Below, piece by piece: positions 19,221 to 28,558 of a DNA stretch of 64,000 bases. Under the pieces are notes generated by a model, which made no database searches, was not told the DNA's origin, and saw nothing but the letters and a program-made list of their open reading frames with translations. The stretch's first letter is position 1, and each line of letters opens with the position of its first letter. The stretch comes from Cyanobacterium sp. uoEpiScrs1 (lineage in GTDB: Bacteria; Cyanobacteriota; Cyanobacteriia; Cyanobacteriales; Microcystaceae): positions 545,376 through 609,375 of the forward strand of contig NZ_OX373462.1 in NCBI RefSeq assembly GCF_947331815.1, written 5' to 3'. Both the position numbers and the translations under genes were made by a program.

Positions 19221-19629
19221 ACTCGTAAAAATATGAATTAATTTAATTGAATACTATTGTATAGAAATAGAAGTCCGACTATAGCTTTGAAAGAAACTAA
19301 AATATAACTAGAAGTTCGATAACTAAATTAATTTGTCAACGCTGCCATGGCTATGATTATAGCCAGTAAAAACCTAGAAGAGCTTAATTTTTATAAAAAA
19401 ATTATAATAGGAAAACTGTTGCAAAGACATTCACTGATAAGATTAATTGATTTTCAATTTTAGAAATATAAGTTTGGCGAGATCTAAAAACTTTGTTGTT
19501 GAAAACAACAGCTAATACATAATACCTGTAAGGTTGATTTTTATTAATCAGTTTGACTAATTATTTTTTATCTCCAATAGATAATATAGCTAGTCTAGAA
19601 GAACTATAATTTTTAAAAAATTACAGCAG
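19221..19629. other. Spacer between convergent genes
   Basis: About 410 bases between the converging antiporter and GTPase genes. A 7-bp hairpin (19348-19354 with 19359-19365) without a U-run is the only structure found. Confidence 0.5.
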
Positions 19630-21084
19630 TTAACCCTGTTTTAATTTTGCTCCCAGTTCCCACTTAATTCGATTTAGAATAGAGGACTGATCTAGAGATG
19701 ATAGAATGCTTTTAACTACCGTCTTTGGACCTTTAGGCCCCCAGGAAGCTCCATTAGCTAAATAACGTTTTGTAACTTGTCCAATAGTGTAACACGACGT
19801 ACCGGCAACAGCTCCTTGAGTAACGGCCACAGAGATATAGGGAAGCAAAGAAATCCCTCCTGTTACCGGTGTAGCTAATCCTAATACACTCTTAAGAGAA
19901 CTCAAGCTAAAAGAAGCCAAAAATTCACTCCCTGTGATACTACCCATACTAATTCCAATTCTTTGAAGTAAAGCGATTGCCCCTTGTTGAGTCATATCCA
20001 CTCCGTACAATCGGGACAAGGCCAAAATCATGGATAAATCTACCACTGCCCCCGTCAACAAATCGAAGACTGTCACCGGATTAAAAGCGATCGCCACAGC
20101 TTTTACTATTACTGCCTTTTGAATTAATTTATTGGCCGCCTCTTCCCGAATGATCAGCTTTCGTTCCACTATTTGTTCGTTGATTTCTGAGGCGTACAAC
20201 ATTGTATTTAGGGCTATCAGAGACTTTCCTTCCCGATGTAAAATTTCAAGAATTTTCAATTTCAGAGCTTCAATTTGCGGTTTTCCTCGCTTACGTTCTT
20301 GTTTTAAGTTTCCTCCTTGATTTTTTATCACTTCTGTCACTAAGGGAGAAGCAGCCACCATCACTATTTCATCGGGAGATAACAACTCTCTTACCCTATC
20401 ATCCCGAATTTTTTGATAAATTGTCAGGCGATCAGCTTCAGGATACTGATCAATTTTGTTGAAGGCTAAAATCATTGGTTTTCCTACTTCCCGTAATTGG
20501 CATAGGGTCTCATATTCTAGATTAGTCATATCCCCGGCGATAATAAATAAAATTAAATCTACCTGCTTAGCTATCTTATGAGCTAATACTTCACGGGTTT
20601 GACCGCCGACTTCATCAATTCCAGGAGTGTCAATTAATTGTATTTGGGAACTTCCCCATCCAGGCAATTCCAGTCTTTGAATTCCCTCATGAGCATCATC
20701 AGAGTTAAATTGCCAATTGGCATTATCAACAGTTTTTGTCACTCCATGTAAAGGACCTGTTTCAAAAATTGCTTGACCTAAAAGAGAGTTTAAAATCGAA
20801 GACTTTCCCCGTCCCACCATTCCAAAAGCAGCTATTTGTACCAAAGACTGCTCCAATTTTTCTAACATTGTCGTTAGATGATTTAACTCAGTTTCTAATC
20901 CTACTTGTTCAGATTTAGTTAAATCAAGATGATTAACCAATCCTCTCATTGCATTTTGAGCTTTTTTGTAGTTAATTTCTTCCTGAATAGCATCAAAATT
21001 AATAATTCCTGGATCTAAGTCATCAGAATTCCAATAATTGCCAAAGTTGGATTGAAACATTGTGGTTAGAACAATTGGATTCAA
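19630..21084 (-). CDS. Era-like GTPase with DUF697-type hydrophobic C-terminus
   Basis: A 484-aa TRAFAC-class GTPase. G1 is GMVGRGKSS (88-96), G2 a Thr in HGVTKTV, G3 DTPG (in QLIDTPGIDEVGG) and G4 NKID, so GTP binding should be intact. The second half (about 320-450) has alternating hydrophobic segments with Gly/Ser (FNPVTVFDLLTGAVVDLSMI; GSITGSEFLASFSLSSLKSV), as in DUF697 proteins that associate with membranes. The function of these cyanobacterial GTPases is not established. It lies downstream of the epimerase on the same strand and carries one HIP1 site. Confidence 0.85.
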   Translation of the reverse strand: MNPIVLTTMFQSNFGNYWNSDDLDPGIINFDAIQEEINYKKAQNAMRGLVNHLDLTKSEQVGLETELNHLTTMLEKLEQSLVQIAAFGMVGRGKSSILNSLLGQAIFETGPLHGVTKTVDNANWQFNSDDAHEGIQRLELPGWGSSQIQLIDTPGIDEVGGQTREVLAHKIAKQVDLILFIIAGDMTNLEYETLCQLREVGKPMILAFNKIDQYPEADRLTIYQKIRDDRVRELLSPDEIVMVAASPLVTEVIKNQGGNLKQERKRGKPQIEALKLKILEILHREGKSLIALNTMLYASEINEQIVERKLIIREEAANKLIQKAVIVKAVAIAFNPVTVFDLLTGAVVDLSMILALSRLYGVDMTQQGAIALLQRIGISMGSITGSEFLASFSLSSLKSVLGLATPVTGGISLLPYISVAVTQGAVAGTSCYTIGQVTKRYLANGASWGPKGPKTVVKSILSSLDQSSILNRIKWELGAKLKQG

Positions 21085-21211
21085 TAATTTACCGTTTTCT
21101 TATTCCATTATGACTGACTAAATTTATGATTGAGGTAAATTCTAAGTCTAATAAATCACTCTCATTACTTAATCCTAAGAGGAATTCCCGTTTTTTTACA
21201 GAAATAAAGTG

Positions 21212-22183
21212 TTAATTAATTGTCCTAATATTCGTCTTTTTAGGAATTCCATTTAACCTTAAAATATCATCCACAGTTGTACAATAATTTTTTAATCCAA
21301 AAGTTGCTGGAGTTACAGGAGATTTATAAACAAAATGGCGATAATTAATTGAAAAGCGATCCCAATCTTCCATCCGTAATCGAAAAATAGCAATAAAGAA
21401 ATTTATTAAGGCAATATTTAGAGGAATGCGAAAATAAATCTTCTTATTAAGATAAGCACAAATTTGTTTAACTGCTTCATTAACTGTAATTGCTTTATTT
21501 CCTAATATTAACTGTTTAATATTACGTTCCCCAAGAGGATGATCAACTATATATTTAATAACTTGAGCAATGTCTTTAGCATGAATATAATGAAAACTTC
21601 CATCTGCTTTAAACCATCGAATCAAGTTAATCCATTTTACGACATCAGAAAAACCGCCAGATAAATGAGAAAAAGGTTTCTTCTCTTCTCCCCCAAATAC
21701 TAAAGTAGGAAATATAACAGTAATTTTATTGGCAATAGACAAATCAGGAAGTTTAGTATAACAAATATATTTACTACTAATATAATTAGTGCCAAATTCT
21801 CTTGCTTCTGCAAGAAGTTTATTATTTTTGTCTAAAATACTTGCAGTAGAAAAATAGATAACTTGTTCACATGTTTCTACGTCAAATGAGTCAATTAATT
21901 CTAACATCTTGACAACATTAACTTCATAGGATTCTTGAACACCTCCCCAACTAGTTGCAGCTAAAATGGCAATATTTATAGTTTTTAGTAATCCTTTAAA
22001 TTGATCTATATTCTCCAAATCTCCTCTTAAAAGATGAATATTGGGACGAGATTTGTAATCAAATTGTAGCTTTTCAGGGTTTCTAACTAATAAAAACAGC
22101 TCATGAGCTGTTTCTTGTATCAAGGACTCCGTCATGTAGTGACCAATACAACCACTTGCACCTGTCAAAAAAATTCGTTTCAT
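21212..22183 (-). CDS. NAD-dependent epimerase/dehydratase family protein
   Basis: A 323-aa extended short-chain dehydrogenase. The Rossmann motif GxxGxxG is GASGCIG (8-14). The YxxxK pair appears as YICYTK (about 146-151), which supports catalytic competence. The substrate is unknown: members act on nucleotide sugars, flavonoid-like compounds or chlorophyll precursors. It lies between hemE (upstream) and the GTPase gene (downstream), all on the minus strand, but the 474-base gap to hemE argues against a shared transcript with it. Confidence 0.85.
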   Translation of the reverse strand: MKRIFLTGASGCIGHYMTESLIQETAHELFLLVRNPEKLQFDYKSRPNIHLLRGDLENIDQFKGLLKTINIAILAATSWGGVQESYEVNVVKMLELIDSFDVETCEQVIYFSTASILDKNNKLLAEAREFGTNYISSKYICYTKLPDLSIANKITVIFPTLVFGGEEKKPFSHLSGGFSDVVKWINLIRWFKADGSFHYIHAKDIAQVIKYIVDHPLGERNIKQLILGNKAITVNEAVKQICAYLNKKIYFRIPLNIALINFFIAIFRLRMEDWDRFSINYRHFVYKSPVTPATFGLKNYCTTVDDILRLNGIPKKTNIRTIN

Positions 22184-22657
22184 TAATGATACCTAATAAT
22201 CGACCGTTAACCTTGAGAGAAAAAAATTATAAATCTCCCTCACATGTGTCAATTTATTTTGACACTTTCACAAATAATAAATGAACTCACAAGTGTTTTA
22301 ACAAAAAATCCACCTACTACCTCACGGAAGACTGTCTGATCTTTATCAGACGATTTAATTTTCCAAATTAATCCATTTGCCATTACTATCGTTTTATTTA
22401 TTTATTTGGAGACTATCTATTTCGGAAAATGCCTCAGAATAAATCTATCAGCTAACTCAAATTACCGATTTTTGGGCAAGAAATACTGATAAATGTATTG
22501 AGTACATCATCGCGTTATGATGGTAACATGATTTTTAAACCGTCTAAAGAAGATCAAACTACAAACTAAATCCCATAAACAAGTAGGGGTAGGTATATAG
22601 GCATTACTGATGAAAATATTAATAAGGGGTAACCAATTAAACTAAAATAGCTGATAA
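22184..22657. other. Spacer between the epimerase gene and hemE
   Basis: About 470 bases with no gene. Short hairpins occur at 22334-22351 (7-bp stem, 4-nt loop, then a T-rich stretch) and 22505-22522 (6 bp). They could serve as ends or leaders but are weak. Confidence 0.5.
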
Positions 22658-23701
22658 TTAATTGATTTGTTTAGCTGTTTCAAAGAAAAAACGTACATTA
22701 TCTTCAGGGGTTCCCACTAAAATGCCATGTCCTAAATTCAGAATATGACCAACTTTTCCGGCTTTACGAACTGTATCAAAGATACGATCACGAATAAACT
22801 TTTTGGATCCAAATAAAACCACGGGATCAATATTGCCCTGTACTTTTACATTAGACCCTAACCGTTGTCTAGCTTCAGCCATGTCCACGGTCCAATCTAT
22901 ACTAATCATATCCACCCTTGATTTTACCATTCTTTCTAAAATCCCTGCACTGCCGCTTATATAAAGAATAAGAGGTGTATTAGGATGAGTTTGTTTTACT
23001 TGGCTTACTACCTGCTGTTGATAGGGAAGAGCGAACACTTCATAATCTCGGGGAGTTAATTGTCCTGCCCAAGAATCAAACAGCTGCACTACCTGCGCTC
23101 CACAATCAATTTGATAACGAATATAACTAGTGATCGCATCAGCTATTTTACTCAAGAATTTATGGAGGATAGACGGTTCAGTAAAAGCCATAGACTTGAT
23201 TATGGCATAATTTTTAGAGCTTTTTCCTTCAATAGCATAAGCTGCTAAAGTCCAAGGACCACCCACAAATCCCAAAACTGTCGATTGATTACCTACTTCT
23301 TGTCGTAAAGTTTGTAAAATAGTTTCAATAAAAGGGAGAGAGACTTTAGGATCAAAGGGATGGAGTTTGTCAATCTGTTGTTGAGTCCGAATTGGAGAAT
23401 TAATTATCGGTCCCTTACTTTCAGGAATCTCGAAGGGAATACCCAATCCAGGTAGAGGAGTTAGAATATCAGAGAACATGATGACCCCATCTGGTTTAAA
23501 TGCCCGCCAGGGCTGTAGGGAAATTTCGATTGCTAAATCAGCATTTTCTGATCTATCACGAAAGTTGGGATATTTATCCCGTAAATCCCGATAAACTTTC
23601 ATATAACGTCCTGCCTGCCGCATCATCCAGACAGGGGGACGCTCCAAAACCTCGCCCCGCAATGCGCGGAGCAAATACGGGATTTCTGTTGCTTGGGTCA
23701 T
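22658..23701 (-). CDS. hemE: Uroporphyrinogen decarboxylase
   Basis: HemE removes four carboxyl groups from uroporphyrinogen III to give coproporphyrinogen III, in the shared path to haem, chlorophyll and bilins. The 347-aa length is standard. Signature 1 ([12 protein letters not shown]) and signature 2 ([16 protein letters not shown]) are complete, with the catalytic Asp in FSDILTPL. The cofactor-free enzyme is cytosolic. Its product line also feeds the bilin made by PcyA, encoded about 29 kb away. Confidence 0.98.
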   Translation of the reverse strand: MTQATEIPYLLRALRGEVLERPPVWMMRQAGRYMKVYRDLRDKYPNFRDRSENADLAIEISLQPWRAFKPDGVIMFSDILTPLPGLGIPFEIPESKGPIINSPIRTQQQIDKLHPFDPKVSLPFIETILQTLRQEVGNQSTVLGFVGGPWTLAAYAIEGKSSKNYAIIKSMAFTEPSILHKFLSKIADAITSYIRYQIDCGAQVVQLFDSWAGQLTPRDYEVFALPYQQQVVSQVKQTHPNTPLILYISGSAGILERMVKSRVDMISIDWTVDMAEARQRLGSNVKVQGNIDPVVLFGSKKFIRDRIFDTVRKAGKVGHILNLGHGILVGTPEDNVRFFFETAKQIN

Positions 23702-24006
23702 CCTAGCTTCTCTAATCTAATAATTTTGGTGCACCAAAACTACGGGTGCTCCTGTCAGCTTATCATTCAAAGGTGGAATGTCTATACTGATAATTCACGA
23801 ATATTTACCTTTAAATTTCATGGCTTTTCTAGGTTAGCCATGATAGGATAGCAACAGCAAATGACAGATAAAAACAGATAACAACAGACAATTTAAGGTC
23901 TTTCATTACACATTGCGAATCTTTCAAAATTACAAAAACTAAACTTGTATATGGGTTTTAGTTCTGGTATTTGAGGTGAAAGTGTACAGTCAAAATAATT
24001 ATGTTT

Positions 24007-24080
24007 ACAAAATGTTAGGTACTGGCTTATTACCTAACAACGTACGTAACAAACCAGTACCTAATATTTTGTTTTATTTG
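24007..24080 (+). promoter_or_regulatory. Possible attenuator: alternative hairpins ahead of the mscS-type gene
   Basis: A 19-bp stem with one G-T pair forms between 24007-24025 and 24054-24072 and is followed by a T-rich tract, like a terminator. The segment 24013-24021 can instead pair perfectly over 9 bp with 24031-24039, which would break the long stem. Mutually exclusive pairing upstream of a gene is the layout of an attenuator or riboswitch expression platform. No known aptamer is recognised, and transcription through this region is assumed rather than seen. Confidence 0.45.
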
Positions 24081-24133
24081 AGTTACCCTGTGTAATTAAC
24101 TTTTTTAGTTATCCATATCTGTTGTTTGTATAA

Positions 24134-24180
24134 AACTTTCTATATAATTAATCGAAATACAATTAATTATATAGAAAGTT
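24134..24180 (+). promoter_or_regulatory. 19-bp perfect hairpin ending four bases before the mscS-type start codon
   Basis: Arms 24134-24152 and 24162-24180 are exact reverse complements around a 9-nt loop. The ATG is at 24185. There is no Shine-Dalgarno sequence outside the stem, so any ribosome docking site would be in or next to the paired region. This could restrain translation or mark the transcript start. Confidence 0.7.
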
Positions 24181-24184
24181 AATT

Positions 24185-25849
24185 ATGTATCTAAATATAA
24201 CAAGGAAGTCTATAAAACTAGTCAAAAGAATTATACGTAAAAAGTATGTCTATATATTTATAGGTATTTTTCTTACGTGTTTTCTAACATTACCTACTAA
24301 AGCTCAAGTTTATGTTTTTCCTGATTTGACCAATACCAATAATTGGTTGCCTCAATCTGAGAAGAATGCTGAGGTATCTGTTTGCATTAGACTAGATGGA
24401 ATCTGCTTGTTTCAAGTAACTACTAAGCTAGAGAATGTTTCTGAACGAGTTGGTCTTATTCAAAACCGCTTAAAACAAATTAGTTATCTTTACTTTTCTC
24501 AAAAAACTCCTAAGGCGATAATTACAAAAAAAATGATAAATAATCTTCCTAATATTAATGTAAGTATTAGTGAACAAGAAATTCGTCTGATGACTGTCAC
24601 AACTTTAGATGTAAAGAACGAAGGAGTTGACACGGCAACAAAAGCTAACTTTATAATTGAGCGATTGGAACAAGGGTTAAAACGTGGCAAGAAAGAGCGC
24701 GAAGGGATTTACCTACTAAAAAAAGGGTTTATATCAGCAGCTATTATAGGGTCATTACTGGTTATTAATTTTCTTCTATCTCGTTTAGTTAAACAATTAA
24801 GTTCCTCTAGAGATAGAGTTTACAAATATAGAAGTAGTCAACCAATTTCTACTGTTTTAACTCGGCGAGAGCAATGGAATATTAAAGAAGTTCAATACCG
24901 ACTTTTACAGATTACTCAAGGCGGAATATGGTTTGCTGGAACGTTAATAATTATTGGGCTATTCCCTTATACACGTATTGGACAAATTTGGTTAATTAAT
25001 TTTTTAAGGATTCCTATTAGAATAGGTATAGTTAGTTTAGGCACTTATTTAGTAATTCGTACAAGTTATGCTCTCATTGATAAATTTAGTTCTATTTTAT
25101 TCAACCAAGATTTGTTATCGATAGATTCAAATCAAAGATTGCAATTACGATTGACAACTATTTCTCTTGTTGCTCGTAGTATTATTACTATCATTTGGAT
25201 AGTAATAGGCATTATTGTTGCTTTATCAGTGATCGGAATTAATGTTGCTCCCTTATTAGCAGGGGTTGGTATTTTAGGTGTGGGTGTTTCCTTATCCTCC
25301 CAAAACTTAATCAGAGATGCAATTAATGGTTTTTTTATTATTGTTGAAGATCAATATGCAGTGGGAGATGTTATTCAAGTTGGAGATTTTTCTGGATTAG
25401 TAGAAAATATCAATTTAAGAATTACTCAACTTCGTGATCCAGCAGGAAGATTAGTTACTGTTCCTAATAGTGAAGTTAGAATTGTTGCTAATCTTTCTAG
25501 TAATTGGTCGAGAGCTGATTTAATGATACCAGTTGCTTATGAAATAGATGTAGATAAAGCGTTAAAAATAGTTCATCAAGTTGCTCAAGACATGATGCAA
25601 GATAAATTTTGGAAAAATAATATTTTGGATAATCCCGAGATTTTAGGAGTAGATAGTTTCGAAGAATGGGGATTGATTATTCGGGTTTGGATCAAAACTC
25701 GACCGCTTAAACAATGGGAGGTTTCACGGGAGTTTCGCCGTCGTTTAAAGGTAGATTTTGATAATGAGGGACTACCTCTTGCAATACGCCAACAAAAACT
25801 TTTTTTAACTCACGATTCTTCTAGTAAAAATGGTCGTCCACTTGCTTAG
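24185..25849 (+). CDS. MscS-family mechanosensitive ion channel
   Basis: A 554-aa membrane protein that should open under membrane tension to release solutes. It starts with a basic segment and a signal-like hydrophobic stretch (about 20-40, ending PTKAQ), then an extracytoplasmic domain (to about 180), then about four further helices. The pore helix and MscS core are clear at about 355-400 (LLAGVGILGVGVSLSSQNLI, then GFFIIVEDQYAVGDVIQVGD), followed by the beta domain (RLVTVPNSEV) and the cytoplasmic C-terminal domain. The ATG is the only good start before the signal segment. Its leader contains two notable hairpins. Confidence 0.94.
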   Translation: MYLNITRKSIKLVKRIIRKKYVYIFIGIFLTCFLTLPTKAQVYVFPDLTNTNNWLPQSEKNAEVSVCIRLDGICLFQVTTKLENVSERVGLIQNRLKQISYLYFSQKTPKAIITKKMINNLPNINVSISEQEIRLMTVTTLDVKNEGVDTATKANFIIERLEQGLKRGKKEREGIYLLKKGFISAAIIGSLLVINFLLSRLVKQLSSSRDRVYKYRSSQPISTVLTRREQWNIKEVQYRLLQITQGGIWFAGTLIIIGLFPYTRIGQIWLINFLRIPIRIGIVSLGTYLVIRTSYALIDKFSSILFNQDLLSIDSNQRLQLRLTTISLVARSIITIIWIVIGIIVALSVIGINVAPLLAGVGILGVGVSLSSQNLIRDAINGFFIIVEDQYAVGDVIQVGDFSGLVENINLRITQLRDPAGRLVTVPNSEVRIVANLSSNWSRADLMIPVAYEIDVDKALKIVHQVAQDMMQDKFWKNNILDNPEILGVDSFEEWGLIIRVWIKTRPLKQWEVSREFRRRLKVDFDNEGLPLAIRQQKLFLTHDSSSKNGRPLA

Positions 25850-25984
25850 TTAAAGGTAAATTAATAATCGATTTTTTTGTATTTTATAAAAATATTCAAT
25901 ATAAGAAAACAGTTGTTTTATTAACAACAAATTAAACACGAATTATTTGTTGAACAAAAATTGTATCGTAATTTAATTTGTATT

Positions 25985-26016
25985 TTAACTTAGTCGTAGC
26001 TAAGTTAATTTTTTTT
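25985..26016 (+). terminator. Probable terminator of the mscS-type gene
   Basis: A 9-bp stem (25985-25993 with 26000-26008) with a 6-nt loop is followed directly by a run of T. This is typical of an intrinsic terminator on the plus strand, although it is 136 bases from the stop codon. Confidence 0.65.
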
Positions 26017-26577
26017 CTTTTTTAATATAATTATATTAATACTTTTTTAAAAATATTTAATAATATTCTTACGGTTTCGTTTGACTGCGGTCTTTTTAAA
26101 AGTAAAAAAAGTTTAATTGAATATTTAAAAAATATCATTACAATGACATTTTTTAGGGAGATTTAGCTGATCACTTATTATAACTAATATAATTTAATTG
26201 CGTCAATTTTAATATAATTAACGTTAACAAATAAGTAAATAGTTTATTATATATAAATAATTTATTTGCTAATAAACTATAAACTATTAGAGCATTCATT
26301 TAAGTTAATAATAATTAATTGTAATAGAGGTATATTTATTATTTTGGTTTTTATTAACTTAAATAAGCGATAAATATATCCTTATAGAGTAAGCCTTAAT
26401 GTTGATATTTTTATCATCATATCATAACAAGAATTATTCTCAATATATCAAGTTATGTTATTTTATGGCTATTACTTTAATTAGTTTATAAGGTAGTGCA
26501 ATATATATTGTCATTAAATAGATTGCAAATACAGTTATAAAATTATAAATTTATTATATTTAAACTCGAATACAGCA

Positions 26578-26684
26578 CTCGGTCACTAACTTAGAAGCAG
26601 CAACAGTTTTAGCAACGAAGAGTTAATTCAGCTCCGCTCCAAAAACTATTTGTCCCCAAAAATGAGACTCTAAAAGTGACCGAG
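26578..26684. ncRNA. Possible structured RNA element closed by a 10-bp stem
   Basis: The 10-base arms 26578-26587 and 26675-26684 are exact reverse complements and enclose 87 bases that are more GC-rich than the flanks. A weaker inner agagt/actct pairing is possible. It lies just downstream of the 126-aa gene, so it may be that gene's 3' untranslated region or a separate small RNA. It does not match tmRNA, RNase P RNA or SRP RNA as I know them. Confidence 0.3.
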
Positions 26685-26691
26685 ACAACTT

Positions 26692-27072
26692 TTAAAACTG
26701 AATTAAGGGAATTCGTCGTGTTGGACGTTCTACATCTCCTAGATGGGAATCATGTTCTTCTAAGATGACATTAAGAGCTTCTGTTTTAGCTTCATAGACG
26801 GTTTGATCAAATTGATATCTAGTCAGTTCTTCATTCGATTCCTCTGTGGCTGCATATTGTCCGCCAACACCTCCTAACCATTCTTCGCGGGTTTTTGACT
26901 CAGTTCCGTTCAAATCCTGAACGGTGCCAGTATGAATTTCAAGGGGTTTAGGGTCAGTAATGATCTCCTCCTGAGCAAATGCAGACATGAAACCTGGCAT
27001 TGTTCCTATTCCTAAAATAAATATCCCCATGCAAATTCTGATTGAATGAGTTAAACTCTTACAAAGATCCAT
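26692..27072 (-). CDS. Hypothetical secreted protein, 126 aa
   Basis: I do not recognise the family. The protein has a clear N-terminal signal sequence (RICMGIFILGIGTMPGFMSA, about 12-31, with a likely cleavage after SAFA) and then an acidic domain of about 90 residues (EEWLGGVGGQYAATEESNEE) with no Cys pairs or enzyme motif. It ends PTRRIPLIQF. It is probably periplasmic or lumenal. It lies downstream of the 97-aa membrane gene on the same strand, separated by 288 bases with a strong hairpin. Confidence 0.7.
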   Translation of the reverse strand: MDLCKSLTHSIRICMGIFILGIGTMPGFMSAFAQEEIITDPKPLEIHTGTVQDLNGTESKTREEWLGGVGGQYAATEESNEELTRYQFDQTVYEAKTEALNVILEEHDSHLGDVERPTRRIPLIQF

Positions 27073-27308
27073 ATTTTTTACCTAAAGTCCATAAAAACTC
27101 CTCAGCGACTTTACTCGCCTAACTCCTCAAGATACTTGTTGTAAACACCACACCTAAATTAAATTTCTAAGTTTAACAGCCTCTGCTTCTATCAACTTTA
27201 GAATAAAAAGCAGTCAGTAAGGCTGTAATCAAAGTCCTTCACACACCTTAATTGTCAAAGACAATAAGTTGTAAGTCTATTAAGAGAAACAAAAACTTTT
27301 CATTTTTG

Positions 27309-27350
27309 ACGTATCTTGTTAATCTCTTCAAGGAGATTAACAAGATACGT
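27309..27350. repeat. 18-bp perfect inverted repeat between two small genes
   Basis: Arms 27309-27326 and 27333-27350 pair perfectly around a 6-nt loop. It starts 10 bases past the stop of the 97-aa gene (27361) and is probably that gene's 3' end structure. No U-run follows on the minus strand. Confidence 0.8.
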
Positions 27351-27360
27351 ATGGATACTT

Positions 27361-27654
27361 CTAGTTGACTGGTTCTATGCTCTCGCTTGAAGATAAACGA
27401 GTATGTTGCTCCGCTTCTATCGGGGTAAAATTAATATGATTGAACAAAGTAGTCAAGAATGCAAAAAGCAAAAATGGCAAAGATAGCACTAAAGCAAGTC
27501 CCACTATAGCCAAAACATAAATCTGACGAGTATTACTCCACAACTCTAAAGTACTGACTAAAGTTAAGAAAATAACAACTAACCAAATTATAACCTGTCC
27601 GTAAATATCCCCAAAAGTATACACCACACGATAATTTTGAGCTGTTTTATCCAT
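27361..27654 (-). CDS. Small membrane protein, 97 aa
   Basis: I do not recognise the family. There are two strong hydrophobic helices (IYGQVIIWLVVIFLTLVSTL, about 18-37; and LAIVGLALVLSLPFLLFAFL-like, about 49-68) and hydrophilic ends. The start KTAQNYRVVYTFGDIYGQ and the end PIEAEQHTRLSSSESIEPVN look like normal protein. No Shine-Dalgarno sequence is strong. Its neighbours (a secreted unknown downstream, a VWA-domain protein divergent upstream) give no clear role. Confidence 0.65.
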   Translation of the reverse strand: MDKTAQNYRVVYTFGDIYGQVIIWLVVIFLTLVSTLELWSNTRQIYVLAIVGLALVLSLPFLLFAFLTTLFNHINFTPIEAEQHTRLSSSESIEPVN

Positions 27655-27937
27655 TGTTGAAGTCCGATGAAAAATCTTCTCCTGATGTTCTACTTCACGT
27701 TAATGCGAGGACTTGAATTAAGCTTACTATTTAAAGATTTTTATAAAGTCTTGCAATATCCCTTTACATTTTTAACTTTATATATTTATACATACATTAC
27801 TTAATACTGCTAGTAAATTTTGATCATTGACCTAGATCAATTCTGATTAAATTCAGGATTTTTTGGGAAAATCATCAGAGGTCGTAATAGGCTATAAAGC
27901 AAAAGCTAATGATAAATACTGGGAGGTTATTTTTTTT

Positions 27938-28558
27938 ATGCCAGGAGACTCAATTATCGAAAATCGGGACTATACCCTGATAATCGACAAAAGTGCCAGT
28001 ATGGCTACCTCAGATGATACTAATGGCAAAACTCGTTGGGAAATTGCCCAGGGTTCTACTTACGCCTTGGCTCAGAAATGTGAAGAGATAAATCCTGATG
28101 GGATTACAGTTTATGTTTTTTCTGGTTGTTTCAAAAGATACGACAATGTGACCTCAAACAAGGTTACTAAAATCTATGAAGAGAACGAACCGATGGGACA
28201 AACGAACTTAGCCACAGTTCTTCAAAATGGACTTGATAACTATTTCAAGCGCAAAGCGACAGGTGTAGCCAAACCTAATGGAGAAACTTTTCTTGTTTTC
28301 ACTGATGGGGAACCTACTGATCGCAAAGCGGTTATTCAGGTCATAATCGAGGCATCTCAAAAAATTGATCGTGGTGAAGAATTAGCGATTTCCCTAATTC
28401 AAGTTGGTCATGATACGAAAGCAACTGCATTCTTCAAAGCATTGGATGATAAATTAGACAAAGTAGGGGCTAAGTTTGATATTGTCAATACAGTAAAGTT
28501 GGATGACATGAAAAATATGTCCTTAAATGATGTGCTACTTAATGCCATCATCGATTAG
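27938..28558 (+). CDS. VWA-domain protein with intact MIDAS
   Basis: A 206-aa protein made almost entirely of one von Willebrand factor A domain. The metal-ion-dependent adhesion site is complete: DKSAS (17-21), the Thr in PMGQTNL, and the Asp in FTDGEPTD. Such domains bind partners through a bound Mg2+. There is no signal peptide, so it is probably cytoplasmic. I chose the ATG at 27938 over an upstream TTG at 27863 because GGGAGG lies at 27921-27926 and the homologous opening begins RDYTLIIDKS. It ends at a good terminator. The partner is unknown. Confidence 0.85.
   Translation: MPGDSIIENRDYTLIIDKSASMATSDDTNGKTRWEIAQGSTYALAQKCEEINPDGITVYVFSGCFKRYDNVTSNKVTKIYEENEPMGQTNLATVLQNGLDNYFKRKATGVAKPNGETFLVFTDGEPTDRKAVIQVIIEASQKIDRGEELAISLIQVGHDTKATAFFKALDDKLDKVGAKFDIVNTVKLDDMKNMSLNDVLLNAIID

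Larger units (their letters stand above)
23702..24184. other. Divergent region of hemE and the mscS-type gene
   Basis: About 480 bases between divergent starts. The half nearest the mscS-type gene holds two strong hairpins, described separately. The half near hemE shows no clear structure. Confidence 0.7.
25850..26691. other. AT-rich spacer with terminator and a long-range stem
   Basis: About 840 bases with no gene. A terminator-like hairpin (25985-26016) lies 136 bases past the mscS-type stop, and a 10-bp stem closing an 87-nt interval (26578-26684) lies just past the next gene. The middle is extremely AT-rich. Confidence 0.6.

Noticed and set aside
22334-22351. 7-bp hairpin as hemE terminator
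   Set aside because: It is more than 300 bases from the hemE stop and the stem is too short to assign.
26578-26684. Possible SRP RNA (GGTCA followed by GAAGCAGC)
   Set aside because: The GGAA tetraloop and symmetric helix 8 of SRP RNA cannot be formed. I keep it only as an unassigned structured element.
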